A DNA stretch of 64,000 nucleotides from Paulownia fortunei (lineage: Eukaryota > Streptophyta > Magnoliopsida > Lamiales > Paulowniaceae). A program made the position numbers and the translations under genes. The notes beneath the pieces were generated by a model. The model saw nothing but the letters and a program-made list of their open reading frames with translations. It ran no database searches and had not been told where the DNA came from. The stretch is from assembly GCA_019321725.1 (NCBI GenBank), contig CM033121.1, positions 3,596,001 through 3,660,000 on the forward strand. Direction: 5' to 3'. Below are positions 48,301 to 59,525 of this stretch, piece by piece (the stretch's first letter is position 1; the number at the start of each line of letters is the position of its first letter).

Positions 48301-50164
48301 TCATTGAATATCGCTTGCTTAATGTTGAAATGCTATTCTTTTTATTATTTTTGATAAGTCATTAACAACTTATTTTTTTCTAATTTTTTCCACTCTCTCA
48401 TAAACTTGCCATCTTAAAAAGCATGCAGACTTTGATAAGTTCAGCATGGGTAACGAAGATGATCAATTTCTTAGGGACATGGAGGACATTCAATGCTTTT
48501 GCAGCTTGGAAAAGTTAAAATTGATCTTTATTTTATTTTATTTTGGGAACAATAAAAAAAACATGCAGACTTTGACAAGGTCACCATGTATAACTTGGAA
48601 AGATGATCAATCTCTTTGGGGACATGGAGCACATTCCATGGTTTTGCAGCTCGGAAAAGTTAAAATTGATATTCATTAATTTATTTATTAATTTAAACAC
48701 ATCTCAGCCTTCCTCATATTGATATGCAACAGCATTTGTCCAAACCCCTCTGTCTAAAGGGAAAATCTCTAGATCCATGAACGTCTTAGGAATAGTTATC
48801 ATCGTTGTAGAAGGTATGTGAACAAAAAGATTATGCTTGTGAGAAATTGGGGTTTTCTTTTCCTATGCTCTCATCATTATACATTCCCTGTCATGCTTCA
48901 GCTTGGGGTGTATCCGTGTTTTTTTCATGTCCCACTTTTGTAATGTTCTGTTGCATTGTTCTTCTTTCTATCTTAATTTTCCCCGTAAACAGAAGCAAAA
49001 TGTAGAAAATTCGTGAATTAATGTGCATACTAATCAACTAATTTAGTTTGAGTTAGGTACAGTAGAACAGCAAGTGGCCAAATAATGTTAATTCACATTT
49101 AATTACTTAGTGAATCCTACATTTCTCAATATAAAATTTGAACATGGTCACTTATGCAGAAAACTAAGGGGACTGCTGCTGCGAGGAAGCGTGCTTCTGA
49201 AGCTATGAAAAGCTACTTTTCTGATCCTGAAAATCGTCAGAAGAGAAGCATTGCAATGAGAGGTCCGTTTGATTTCAGCTGTTATTTCATTTACCTTGTT
49301 TTCTTTACTCACTCTATCTGCCCTCTGCTTGATTGTGTTAATTCGATAGCAAGACCCTTTTCTTTTCTTCACCTTCTTTGAAATGTTTGTATTCACCTTA
49401 GAGAAGCAGAAAGTGGAGCCCTTATGAAGATTTGAGAGTAATATTGGCTTTAGTGTAAGCAAATCTGTTCAAAGTCAGCTCACAGTTTCCTGACTTTCAA
49501 TGTTCCATTTTCTTTACCCATTAACTAAAGTTGAATTATGACAGCCTCCTACTTACCCATTAACTAAAGTTGTCTAATAGAAGATTTTCCTGTGCAATAT
49601 CCATAGTAATATATCACCAATGGAAAATATAAGTTGCACTAGAGCCACCTTTGTCCTGTGAGGGGTATAAATGTTCATAAAAAGACATGGTGGCTGTCGA
49701 TCAAGATTTCATTCAAGTAATGTTTAACTTGTTCTATATATATATTTATATATATGTGTATATATATATTTTTTAAAGTTATTTCAGTACAATGTCGTTT
49801 TGCAGGGATAAAATTTTACTGCCGAAATTGTGGAGGTGAGGGTCACAGGAGAAATTATTGTCCAGAAGTTCAGATCAAGGTCATTGATAGACGATTCAAA
49901 TGTCGGTTGTGTGGGGAAAAAGGGCACAACCGAAGAACATGTCCAAGATCAAAATCAAGTGACAAAAAGAGCATGGTTAACAGGAATCACCATTGCAGGA
50001 TATGTGGTCAAAGTGGGCATAACCGGAGAACATGTCCACAACTGGCCGAAGTAATATCAACTGTTGCTGTGAGTGAAGGACAAATTGCCTCTAAAAGGAA
50101 TTATACCTGCCATCTCTGCCGAGAGAAAGGGCACAACATAAGGACTTGTCCACATAGAAAATGA
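45356..50164 (+). CDS. CCHC zinc-knuckle protein with DnaJ-like zinc and NUMOD3-like segments
   Basis: Exons 45356-45532, 45690-45745, 46446-46605, 46726-46814, 47344-47476, 48005-48097, 49160-49262 and 49806-50164 give 389 residues with consistent phases. In order: a Ser-rich N terminus (probable transit peptide); a DnaJ-type cysteine motif (CPSCRGRGYTPCAECG, then CSLCNGKGIVTCNQC); a basic linker; a NUMOD3-like helix segment (AARKRASEAMKSYFSDPENR); and four CCHC knuckles of C-x2-C-x4-H-x4-C form (CRNCGGEGHRRNYC, CRLCGEKGHNRRTC, CRICGQSGHNRRTC, CHLCREKGHNIRTC). I recall similar Arabidopsis proteins annotated only as zinc-knuckle family (for example At5g20220). It likely binds single-stranded nucleic acid. 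The precise role is unknown. Confidence 0.85.
48421..48688 (+). repeat. Diverged tandem duplication (period about 140 bp) in an intron
   Basis: The segment starting CATGCAGACTTTGATAAG at 48422 recurs at 48562 as CATGCAGACTTTGACAAG. Both copies run through GATGATCAAT, GGGACATGGA and GCTTGGAAAAGTTAAAATTG or a close variant. It lies in the CCHC gene intron between exons 6 and 7. Confidence 0.85.
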
Positions 50165-50845
50165 CAACTCCAGGACTGACTTTGCCAGTCCTCACCTTGA
50201 GGAAAATCTTGAAGATTGAATTGGAGGTTATTTTTTCCTATCACTGTGCTTGCGCATGTTATAAGCAACCTGTGGCTCAATGAGTGAGTTAACTTCACAT
50301 AACATGCCGAAACACCTGAGGCCTCTGATTTTCTGTTTCAACCAGATTATTTGCTCCAAGAAATGTGCGCCAAGAGTATCTAATGGTGGTCCGAATGTTC
50401 CATTAGTGATGTCATAACTTCCATTTGATTGCTTTGCCTTTTTAATGTGATATTCAGTATTTATCATGGAGAAGAACTTGTTGCTGGATGCATTTATATC
50501 AGGAAATGCAAACTCAGGGATAACCATAGTGCTTTTCTTTTAAGAAGCACTTTTTGATCAAACTTTCCAACTAAAAAGGTGCTCTTTAGAAAAAAAACGC
50601 TTATTTATAACTGCTATTCGTTTGAGCTGAAGAAGCGCTTTTTCCTTGCTTACACAGGCTTCTTCACAATGCTTTTGTGGGTGCTTTGAAAGAGCGTTGT
50701 TTTGCTTCTGTTTAAAATTAGTATATTTGAAGCACCTTCTCAGAAGCAATTTTCTTGAAAAAACGCGTTTTTTGTTTGAGATGGACTTTTCTTGCAAAGT
50801 GCTTTTGTTGCTTTTTCTTGAGTGCTTATTTAAAAGCTCATTTTA

Positions 50846-51217
50846 GGGGGTGTTTGTAATTTTTTTTTTTTAAGTGCTAAATTTTAGAAAAAGTGAAAAA
50901 GTGGAAAAGTTTGATAAAAAAATAAAAAAAGGTGAGAAGTTCAAAAAGCTAAAGTTGGAGCGTTTGGTATAAAAATTGATTCAAGATAAAGTCCGTAGTA
51001 AAATGGCCCAAAAATTCATTTATCTTGAAATGTAAAAATATTTTTGCGGATAAAAATATTTAAGGTAATTTTTATTTATTTACTAAAATACCTGAAACTG
51101 GGGGTCACCTGTTTTTGTGCTTTTGTCTTGATTCTAGAGGAGTAGAATGAAAATTACTAATTTCAAAATTAAAAGCAGAAAAATCCTTCTCTTTTTTCAG
51201 TTTTTGCAAACACTTCC
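50846..51217. mobile_element. Candidate MITE with GTGTTTG termini
   Basis: The left end GGGTGTTTGTAATTTTT faces a right end which on the reverse strand reads AAGTGTTTGCAAAAA. The content is AT-rich and non-coding. The ends are short and no clear target duplication is seen, so this is tentative. It sits inside a larger region of AAGCGCTT-type repeats. Confidence 0.35.
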
Positions 51218-51399
51218 TTAAGTTGAAGAAGATAAGCAAAAATTCTTCTAGGTAAAATTCAAAAGTGCTATTCAAAGTGCTTTATTTCTGTAAGCGCTTT
51301 TGAAATAAGCACTAATTTGAAAGAATTTCTCTTTAAATTACTGCTTACACTTGAGGACAAGCTTTCGAAGTACTTATATATATATATATATCGTGTAAG

Positions 51400-51792
51400 A
51401 GGGTGTTTGACTAAATTTATTTAAAATATTTTATAAACTCCTACATCTTATAAGATGTTTTTAAAACTTATAAGATGTTAGATTTTATTTTAAAAATAAA
51501 TTGTTGAAATATTTAGATAAAATAAGATCATAAAATTTTAAAAATGTTAGTAATGACAATTTTGTAATTAAAACTATTAAAATTAAAGGAGTTTGTTAAA
51601 ATAAGATTTTAATTTAAAAATAAGTTGGGGTGTAGATACTTTTTTTTAAGAGTTTATAAGCTCTTAAATAGTTTTTTTTTTTATCTTATGAGCTCTTTTA
51701 AAAAAAAAATATCAAATACTTTTTAAAAGTTTATAAACTCTTAAACAACTTATAAGATGTTTTGAAAAATTTATAAATTCAGTCAAACACCT
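51400..51792. mobile_element. MITE with 20-bp terminal inverted repeats
   Basis: The left end AGGGTGTTTGACTAAATTTA matches the reverse complement of the right end, AGGTGTTTGACTGAATTTAT, almost throughout. Internally the phrase ACTTATAAGATGTTTT recurs in both orientations, making the whole about 393-bp element strongly self-complementary. No coding capacity. A hAT-like relationship is possible, but no target duplication is clear. Confidence 0.65.
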
Positions 51793-52316
51793 CCTTTTGA
51801 AATAACATATTAGATTGAAGTACTTTTTATAAGTTAACAACACTTGTATAAAAGCTCCTTAAAAAAAATCCTTTTTTGTTAAGCATTTTTAAAGAGGTGC
51901 TGCTGTTATGCTCGAACGCGTTCTCAATAATAAATATTTAAAAATACATTAAAATATCTATAAGAATATAATTTATTTAAATATTTAATGGGATTCAACT
52001 CAAAATCATGCTATCATAAGATATTAAAGTCCATTTTAATAATGCAATGACATAAACTTCTCTCAACACAATTTATATGCTCCTATGCACTGCTGCTGAT
52101 TTACTCTTACCTTCACCATTCAAAGGATTTCACTAATTATGAGAAAACTTTAGAACAATTTGAAGGGGAAGAAAGACCAAATAAAGAAGAGAGAAGAATA
52201 CTGGATAACATGGGATGCTTTCAACTTGTCAATATTATTACATCAAAAACTTTTTAAACAAATAATTACTATATATACATCATTAAGTAAATAAGGTTGT
52301 TACCATAAAATTTAAG

Positions 52317-53292
52317 ATTAATTACTAAAACAATTCTTGAAGTTTGAGTTATTTATAAAAACTATCCTCTAAGTTTTGGAACTACGTATGCCTCCCTGAC
52401 ATTTATATCTGTCTTACAGAATGCACCACCGTTGTTACCGTTATGAAAAATGCTGACGTCAACTTAAAAAAGATGATGAAATCCTATTTAACCATCAGAT
52501 ATTGTTTATGTAATATGTTAGGACAACAAATTGGAACTATTTGTAATATTTTATAGTATTTAGTAATATTCTTATATTCAATCTCTATAAAGGGAGTAAA
52601 ATAATTTAATTATAAGTTTAGTATTTTTACAAAGAATCTTTTTATACTTTTCTTAAATATAAAGATTTTAAACAACAATTCTTTTTATATTTATTCTTCT
52701 TCCCATGTGAAATTTGAAAAGACAAATTCAATATAATTAAAAATATAAATATAATTGAGTTATTGCAAGAGTAAAAATATTGAAAATTATTAAAAAATTA
52801 ATTCAAAATTTTAGATTGCATATTCTAAATTTAAATACTTGTTAGCAAATGTTAATAGAATGTCAATTTTTTTTTGTTAATACTTGGTGGGTTTGGCGAG
52901 GGTTGAGGGTAGGTGGTGGGGGCTGGTCAGACAGTTTGGCAGGGGCTGGCCGGGGCTAAGCTGGCTAAGGTGGAATTGCTGGGGGTTGGGTTTTATTTTA
53001 TTTTTTTAAATAAAGAAAGTATTGATAGTTGAATTATGATGATTGATGAGACCAATGACTCATGTTTATTTTGAAATAATGAGAAATGGGCATAATTAGA
53101 TCTGTCCACCTATATTATTTCCAATTTTTACTTTTTTTTTATTTAACTTAATAGCATGGGTAAAATAGACATTTGTCAGCTTTTGTCAAATTTTCTCTAT
53201 GCCCGTTAATTGTAGAAAGATACTTGTATTTCGAAACTTAGAGAGATGGCTTCTGTAATTAAATCAAATATAAGAGGTGATTTTATAATTAA
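52317..53292. mobile_element. Non-autonomous DNA element with about 70-bp imperfect TIRs
   Basis: The left arm (52317-52390) contains TTTGAGTTATTTATAAAAAC and CTCTAAGTTTTGGAACTACG. The reverse strand of the right arm (53220-53292) contains TTTGATTTAATTACAGAAGC and CTCTAAGTTTCGAAATAC. The interior carries an isolated GC-rich patch at 52885-52995 (GGCTGGCCGGGGCTAAG) in otherwise AT-rich DNA. No transposase frame is seen. The family is not assigned. Confidence 0.5.
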
Positions 53293-53765
53293 TTCCAGAA
53301 TGCAGCATATAATTACTAAAAAGAGTGGCATGTTGAACTTCTATACATCAATCCACGAGCATCTATCTATCTGGCAGTGGGAAAAGGAGTACCAATTTAC
53401 TTCTTCCACCCATCAATCAAACAACTGGTAAGCATCTACTTTGTTAAAAAAAAGGACAATTAATCCACTGCCAACTCATCCTTTTACCTCTAGTTGTAAT
53501 GTATGTACAACTGTTTTTCACAAAGATTCTTAAAAAAGGGAACCAGTCTGAGTGAGGAGGGGCTGGCAGCGTGCACAACCACCTTCCCTCAAGTCTATAT
53601 AAATAAAAATTTTATGTAATAATTTATTAATATTTAAATTTTTTTCTCTTAAAAAGAATGAAATTGTCACTAAAAATCCTCAAGAGAAAATCCAATCTCA
53701 TCTCCTTCAGATTAAAATTTCGGGCTCCGTTCTTGAAAGGGAATGAAACAATTTATAAGAATCGA

Positions 53766-55743
53766 TTAACATAGTTTGCCTGCACGGCACTTGAGTGCAC
53801 CAGCATAGCGCGTCAGTCTGCCTGCATATGAACCAGGTTTGAACTTGATCAAGTTTCGCTTTGTGAATGGATTTCTTGTGTGTTTGATTTTTGGCCCTGA
53901 CTCAGCGAAGAAGGCTCCATTCAAGAACCTGTCACCCTCAGACCGCCATTGCCATTTCTTCCACTCGCTCTCAGAAGCGTAGTCCCTCTTGGTAACCTAA
54001 ATGTGATTTACAAAATATTTTTCTTGAAACTTTGTACGTGCATGCAGAGAAAAAAGAGTTTGGATAACGAAAAGGGTAATTTTTTTTATTTTTTTTTACC
54101 TGCTTGGTGTTTGGGTTATTTGAAGCCTTGAATCGATTACCCTGGCTGATAATTGTGGGATGGGCGCTACCGCCAATGGCATACATTTTCCATTTGGAAT
54201 AGTCATTGTTGATGACATGGACGAAACCCCATCGGCACCTTGGCATCCTCTGGACCAAACCTTTTCCAAAGCGGTTGAATGCAACTGTGACTTGCATGAT
54301 TGAATCATTAGTATTACTATCATGTGCACCCAACAGCATCACCTGATCCACCGCAAAAAGAGAAACCCTACAATGAATCATGGAGAAGAATGTGCAGAAA
54401 CAAGTTCGACTACAAGGGGCATACTGGTTTCTTGATTGTTAATATGGGTTGTAATAATCTCTTCTTGTTGTTCCAATATAACATTCAGACACATAATTAT
54501 CAACTCAACTACAAAAGGTGAAAAAGAAAAACAGGGTTCCCATGCTTCTTGTTTTTGCCCTTTTTCAAGATTACTACTTACAGTATTGTGGTGGTTGAAT
54601 TTACAGTTGGAGATGGTAACAGCGGTGGAACCCTCGATGACGTCGATGAGGCCATCAGTACCTTTGGACAGGGAAACATGGTCAATCCATATCTTGTTCG
54701 AGCTAAAGACAGAGATGGCATCTCCATCGCTCCTGGTACGTAGGCCGATATGGTCGACCGCGTCCCTGATCAATCCACCAGAGGTTGGAAAAATGTTGTG
54801 AATCCGTATGTTGTGGATTATTACGTTGTGGACAAATTGGAGGGTTATCCCTGCCCCATACGCAATGTGGACTTGGACTCCCCTGCCATCAATGGTCTTG
54901 TCGCTGGCGAAGATCAGCTCTTGTTTCAGCTTGATGACCATGTGGTGGGAGAATATGATCCACAGCGGCTGCGGCTGGATGACCGCGTGGCGGAGGGTTC
55001 CGGGCTTCGGCTTGTCCATGTTGTCGTCCGATGGATCTGTGACCACATAGTATTTCCCATTCCTGCCTCCCGTGGTGCGGTGGCCGAAGCCCCGGGCACA
55101 GTCCACCAGCTTTTTTCGATTTTTAGCCCAATTGGGATCGCAACGCCAGCATCGGTCAATGGGGTTTGTAGCCTTGCAACCATCTTCGTCGAGGTGCCTC
55201 CTTGTGACATTTTCACTTATCAAGGTCCTATAAATGCATCATGCATAAATGTTAAAACAATACAAACTAAAACATGAGAGAGAGAGAGAGGTGAAAATGC
55301 ATTTATTATCCATAATAATTATAAACAAGAAAAGAAAAATAGGAAATTCTGGTGCGCACAGGGGTCTGGATAACACAATCTAATGACAAACGAAATATAT
55401 GTGATTGGTTCGAGCTCAAAGGATACAGACTCGCCATAAAATAAGTATAGTAAATGTGATTCATTGGGTTTGGATAAAGTCAGAATTTTTATCAAAAAAA
55501 CATGAATGTGGAAAATAAATCGACGTACTCGCCAACTTGTTCATTCAATTCATCAGCCAGTTTCTCAGGGTTGGGGTCAAATGCCTTCAAGGACTCCTCA
55601 AAGGATTCCTCAGCCCTTTTCTGCAAATACTCGTCGTACTGCGCAATTGCAGCACGCGATTTTGGCAGCAGTGCAACAAATGATAGAACACATAGGAGGA
55701 GGAGAATTGACGTGATTTTGTGATTACTGAACGCCATTGGCAT
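53766..55743 (-). CDS. Secreted pectate lyase (Amb a 1 / LAT59 type)
   Basis: Exons 55743-55529, 55227-54582, 54342-54100 and 53996-53766 give 444 residues in phase. A signal peptide ([19 protein letters not shown]) is followed by the plant N-terminal pectate-lyase segment. The PL1 parallel beta-helix follows: [80 protein letters not shown] (calcium-site region), [17 protein letters not shown], and [19 protein letters not shown] with the catalytic arginine, then QGNRFKAS. It ends with a Cys-containing tail. The enzyme cleaves de-esterified homogalacturonan by beta-elimination in the cell wall. The group includes pollen-expressed members. Two ATGs (55743 and 55737) are possible starts. Confidence 0.92.
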
Positions 55744-56908
55744 GCTGCCTAGCTAGATTTTTTTTTTTTTTAATTTTATATTTTTTTGTTGTTCTTTTTT
55801 TATATAGTTTTTACCTCAACAAACCATGAATCACTGGAAAATTTGCACCAGTGATTCGATTTACTCCCTTCTTACCGAAAAGCAAAAATGTTAATTTGGA
55901 AAAGAGTTATTTGAAAATATTGGTATAAGATAAGAAGTTGGAAATCTTGGGAAGACAAGGATGAACATATAGGTAGCAGAGAGGAGTTGGGTAGATAAAC
56001 ATGAGACGGGAAGAATGGAGAACCAGTTATAAGTAGAGGTGGGCAGATAATCTTAGATTAACCAACTTATGAATCTTTGTCTGTAATTAAAGGCTTGCAG
56101 CTTCGACTATTTTTAGGAAACATGATACTGCATATCCCCAACTAACTTTTGTTCATTTCTTGACCTTCTTTATTTTGGTACAGAATCATCACAATTCTTA
56201 AATTTGAATGAATTTACTGAATAATTATATTCTTGTGGGGAGAAATAAATAAATGATTAGTCGATGATATATAATAGTCCTATTTCAGAAAAACAATGGG
56301 TGACAACCATTAAATTTACATTAGAGGTTTGTGTATATAATATTGGACAATGGACCCCATAATTATTAATTCATTAATATTATCCATAAGTATTCTTGTC
56401 CGTTGTCATTAACATCTCACTCCAGCTTAAACACAACAATGTATTGGAATTTGACCATCCATAAATTTCTTAATCCATGACAGGGATGTAGAACCAGGAT
56501 TTTAGAATAAGGGGATAAGAAAGGGGTAGAATTTGCATTTTTGAAGTACATACACTTGATTCTGCACTTATTTTCAGGTCGAGGGGAAACTGCCGATACT
56601 TGCCCCCCACCCCTTTAGGCATTAGGTCCATTCCTTGTCACCTGGAAAATGCAGTATAATTACCTTTTGTCATAACTTGACTTGACACATAAATTTGAGT
56701 CCTGATTCACTGTCTCTTTTACAGGGGAATGCAGTCAATTCTTTTAAGTCGAACGGCATCAAATCCCATTGATACATGGAAAAGATGCATCGAGCAATTG
56801 CAGTGATATAAGTTTCCAGTAAATTGATCAGACCCTGAGATTTCGTTGCAGACGCAACCTGTCTAAATGTGAAAATCAAATTTATTCAAGTTAGCAAATT
56901 TCTGCAGA
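55744..56908. other. Pectate lyase upstream region
   Basis: AT-rich region 5' of the pectate lyase gene. TATATA near 55800-55806 on a poly-T background could serve the minus-strand promoter. No coding exon is recognised. Confidence 0.4.
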
Positions 56909-57932
56909 ATGCCTGTAGCCAACATACATACCAGCGAATGCATAAAAAATCATGATGCTACTACAGTTGCTTCCTTTTCTTCAAAAGGGCCTAATGCCAT
57001 CACTCGAGATATCTTACACAAGATCACAATTTTCATAGATTTCACTCGCATATGGGCTATCTTAATTTTATGTGATACGTGCTCAGATATTGATCATAGA
57101 TATATCATAAGCTTACTCTGCATTTAAGCAGCCTGATGTAACCGCACCTGGAGTAGACGTATTGGCTGCATTTCCACCAGTAGGCCATCGGAGCAACCTT
57201 TGGATAAGAGATCTGTTAAATACAACATACTTTTGGATAAGAGAGCTGTTAAATACAACATACTTTCTGGTACATCCATGGCTTGCCCCCATGTTGCAGG
57301 AGCTGCTGCTTATGTTAAGACCTTGCATCCCAATTGGTCACCATCAGCAATCAAATCTACTCTTATCACCACTGGTACGAACCATTTCATGTCATCTTAC
57401 AAAACTTTATATGGTGCTTGGCAACACATTTTATTTAGGATATGTAGTTGTAGGATGAAATTCCGAATTGTCATGAAACTGACAGCTATTTTTCTCTTCT
57501 TTTACCTTTGGGTATTTGTATAGCTTGACGCATGAATTCAACAAAGTATGCAGAAGCTGAGTTCTCCTAAAAATATTAGCTTGCCAAATGGAGATGGTAC
57601 AGCACCTAAAAATCTCAACTACCCATCTATGGCGGTAAAACTGAATGGAAGTACAGCATTTTTAGTTAAGTTCATTAGGACAGTTACAAATGTTGGCCGT
57701 GCAAACTCAACATATAAGGCCACGACGACTCAAACATCTGATTATCCTATCAAGGTGGAGCCTAACATTCTTAGCTTTGAGAAGATAAATGAGAGGAAAT
57801 CCTTTGTTGTTACCGTCAGTGGGGAAAGTAAAGGACCATTGACATGAGTGGTCAGATGGCATCCATAATGTCCAAAGTCCAATTCTTCCGTATGAAGATT
57901 CTATTATCAGTACATGCATGATGTATACATAA
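56909..57932 (+). pseudogene. Subtilisin-like serine protease (cucumisin type) pseudogene
   Basis: Pieces of the C-terminal half of a plant subtilase appear in changing frames: DATTVASFSSKGPNAITRDI; then [18 protein letters not shown] (57127-57185); then, frame-shifted, [20 protein letters not shown] with the catalytic Ser, and [20 protein letters not shown]. After a gap that lacks the usual GLVYD region come LNYPSMAVKL, FIRTVTNVGRANSTYKA and VEPNILSFEKINERKSFVVT. A last frame change leads into WSDGIHNVQSPILPYED near 57852-57905. The frame breaks, a lost segment and a 33-bp internal tandem copy show it is dead. The catalytic Asp and His region is absent upstream. Confidence 0.8.
57201..57266 (+). 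repeat. 33-bp tandem duplication in the subtilase remnant
   Basis: TGGATAAGAGATCTGTTAAA plus TACAACATACTTT occurs twice with one or two changes. It duplicates 11 codons ([11 protein letters not shown] / [11 protein letters not shown]) immediately before the GTSMACPH active-site motif. Confidence 0.9.
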
Positions 57933-59525
57933 TTATTCACATTATAGGATTTGTTTTGTTAACCAACCTAAAACCTCGTGAAAGCAGGCAGAAAAATCTC
58001 TCTTGATATTGCATGCTACACATTCTTCACCAATGTCATTTGTTCGATAGAGAGGCACAAAATCTCAGGACAAAGAAGAAAAAAAATTTAGTTTCAGATA
58101 CGGTACAGCAAATTTAGACCCATAACACAAACAACTTTTGCAATCAATTCTTCCAGACCATGATCACTTAGTCAACATAACAAAGATGGCATACCAAGAG
58201 TTATCATCAAAATAAGTTTGATAATCAAGTCCGAAAGATCAATCACACGGTGAAATGCGAAGCCATAAATGTACAAGGGTAGAATAGTTGTGGAGTTATA
58301 GCAATATGAAAACTTTGCCCATGCTTAGATATTCATGTTTTATCCATATATCTACAAATCCATCCTAAGAAAAATACACCCTCTATCCAAAATTTATGAA
58401 TCCTACTTCCTGTTTTGAAGAACACAAGATAAGACTCCAGTTCCAAAAAATAAGATACCCCCATCACTTATTTTTTACGGCGATTTTGTTACTTATACTA
58501 AAAACCATCACATTTTCAACTGTCATCTCCAATTAGATATTCATGTTTTATCCATATATCTACAAATCCATCCTAAGAAAAATACACCCTCTATCCAAAA
58601 TTTATGAATCCTACTTCCTGTTTTGAAGAACACAAGATAAGACTCCAGTTCCAAAAAATGAGATACTTTTTCTATAAATACCCCATCACTTATTTTTTAC
58701 GGCAATTTTGTTACTTATACTAAAAACCATCACATTTTCAACTTTCATCTCCAATTGGATACATAATACCGAGAGAGTATTTAACTTTTGACACCTAGCA
58801 ATACTATCAACAACTTAGTATGACGACTTCAAGTATCAGCTGGAACAATGTCATGAAGGCATGGAAGCATTCATCAATATTCAGCAATAAGAACTGTTTA
58901 ATGCCTCAAAAGACAATTACATTTGAAAGCTACACATCAACATAATCACAGTTTGAGTGATCGTTATTATCATGTACAACATATATCCATGGAATATGTA
59001 AGAACTTATACAAGATGCCGTTTACGATGATTATGAACTGAAGACAAGAGTGACTGTATAAAATATAGCCACGTGTTAGCAATACTTGACAAGACCAGCA
59101 ATAAAACTGTATCAGAGCAAGAAAATCAATGGATCCACGAAGCCCATATTCAAATTGCCTTGAATCTAATAAATTAGTTTCCCACAGGTACGGAAAAAGC
59201 ACAGCAATAAAGGACAAGAAAATACTCAAAACAGTTTGTTCCAACAATCTTGTCCTTTCATATCTAACTCCCGTTTCTGGCAATTTAGGTATTAATACTT
59301 TCATCCTTCACGAATTATACAGACATAAATACTTTCATTAAAAGATGAGAAACAGATGACAAATATAAAAGTAAAACCCCAACCAATGAACAGCAAATGG
59401 ACACATTAGAAAACTTTGATATCTTGTTAATTATTTAAAACATTTGAAAAGACAACTACTATACAGTCGGAAGATAATTTTGATAACAGTACAAAAACTC
59501 GAGACTGGAAGATTGAGACACCAGA
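57933..59525. other. Spacer with a duplicated segment; ESS2 3' flank
   Basis: No gene is recognised. A 208-bp tandem duplication lies at 58326-58757. The part nearest 59525 is probably the 3' UTR of the ESS2 gene. Confidence 0.5.
58326..58757 (+). repeat. 208-bp tandem duplication
   Basis: 58326-58533 recurs from 58534 with few substitutions. The second copy carries an extra CTTTTTCTATAAAT-like insertion of about 15 bp. Non-coding. Confidence 0.92.

Larger units (their letters stand above)
50165..53765. other. Intergenic region dense in DNA-transposon remnants
   Basis: No gene is supported. 50520-51900 is built of repeated AAGCACTT / AAGCGCTT words and at least two short inverted-repeat elements. 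52317-53292 is a longer inverted-repeat element with a GC-rich core. 53540-53765 is probably the 3' flank of the pectate lyase gene. Confidence 0.5.

Noticed and set aside
50523..50560. Short perfect hairpin AGTGCTTTTCTTTTAAGAAG with CACT as a microRNA candidate
   Set aside because: The stem is too short and belongs to a repeated AAGCACTT-rich transposon region.
54750..55277. 175-codon plus-strand open frame
   Set aside because: It is antisense to exon 2 of the pectate lyase, whose minus-strand frame matches family motifs throughout. No domain is recognisable in the plus frame.
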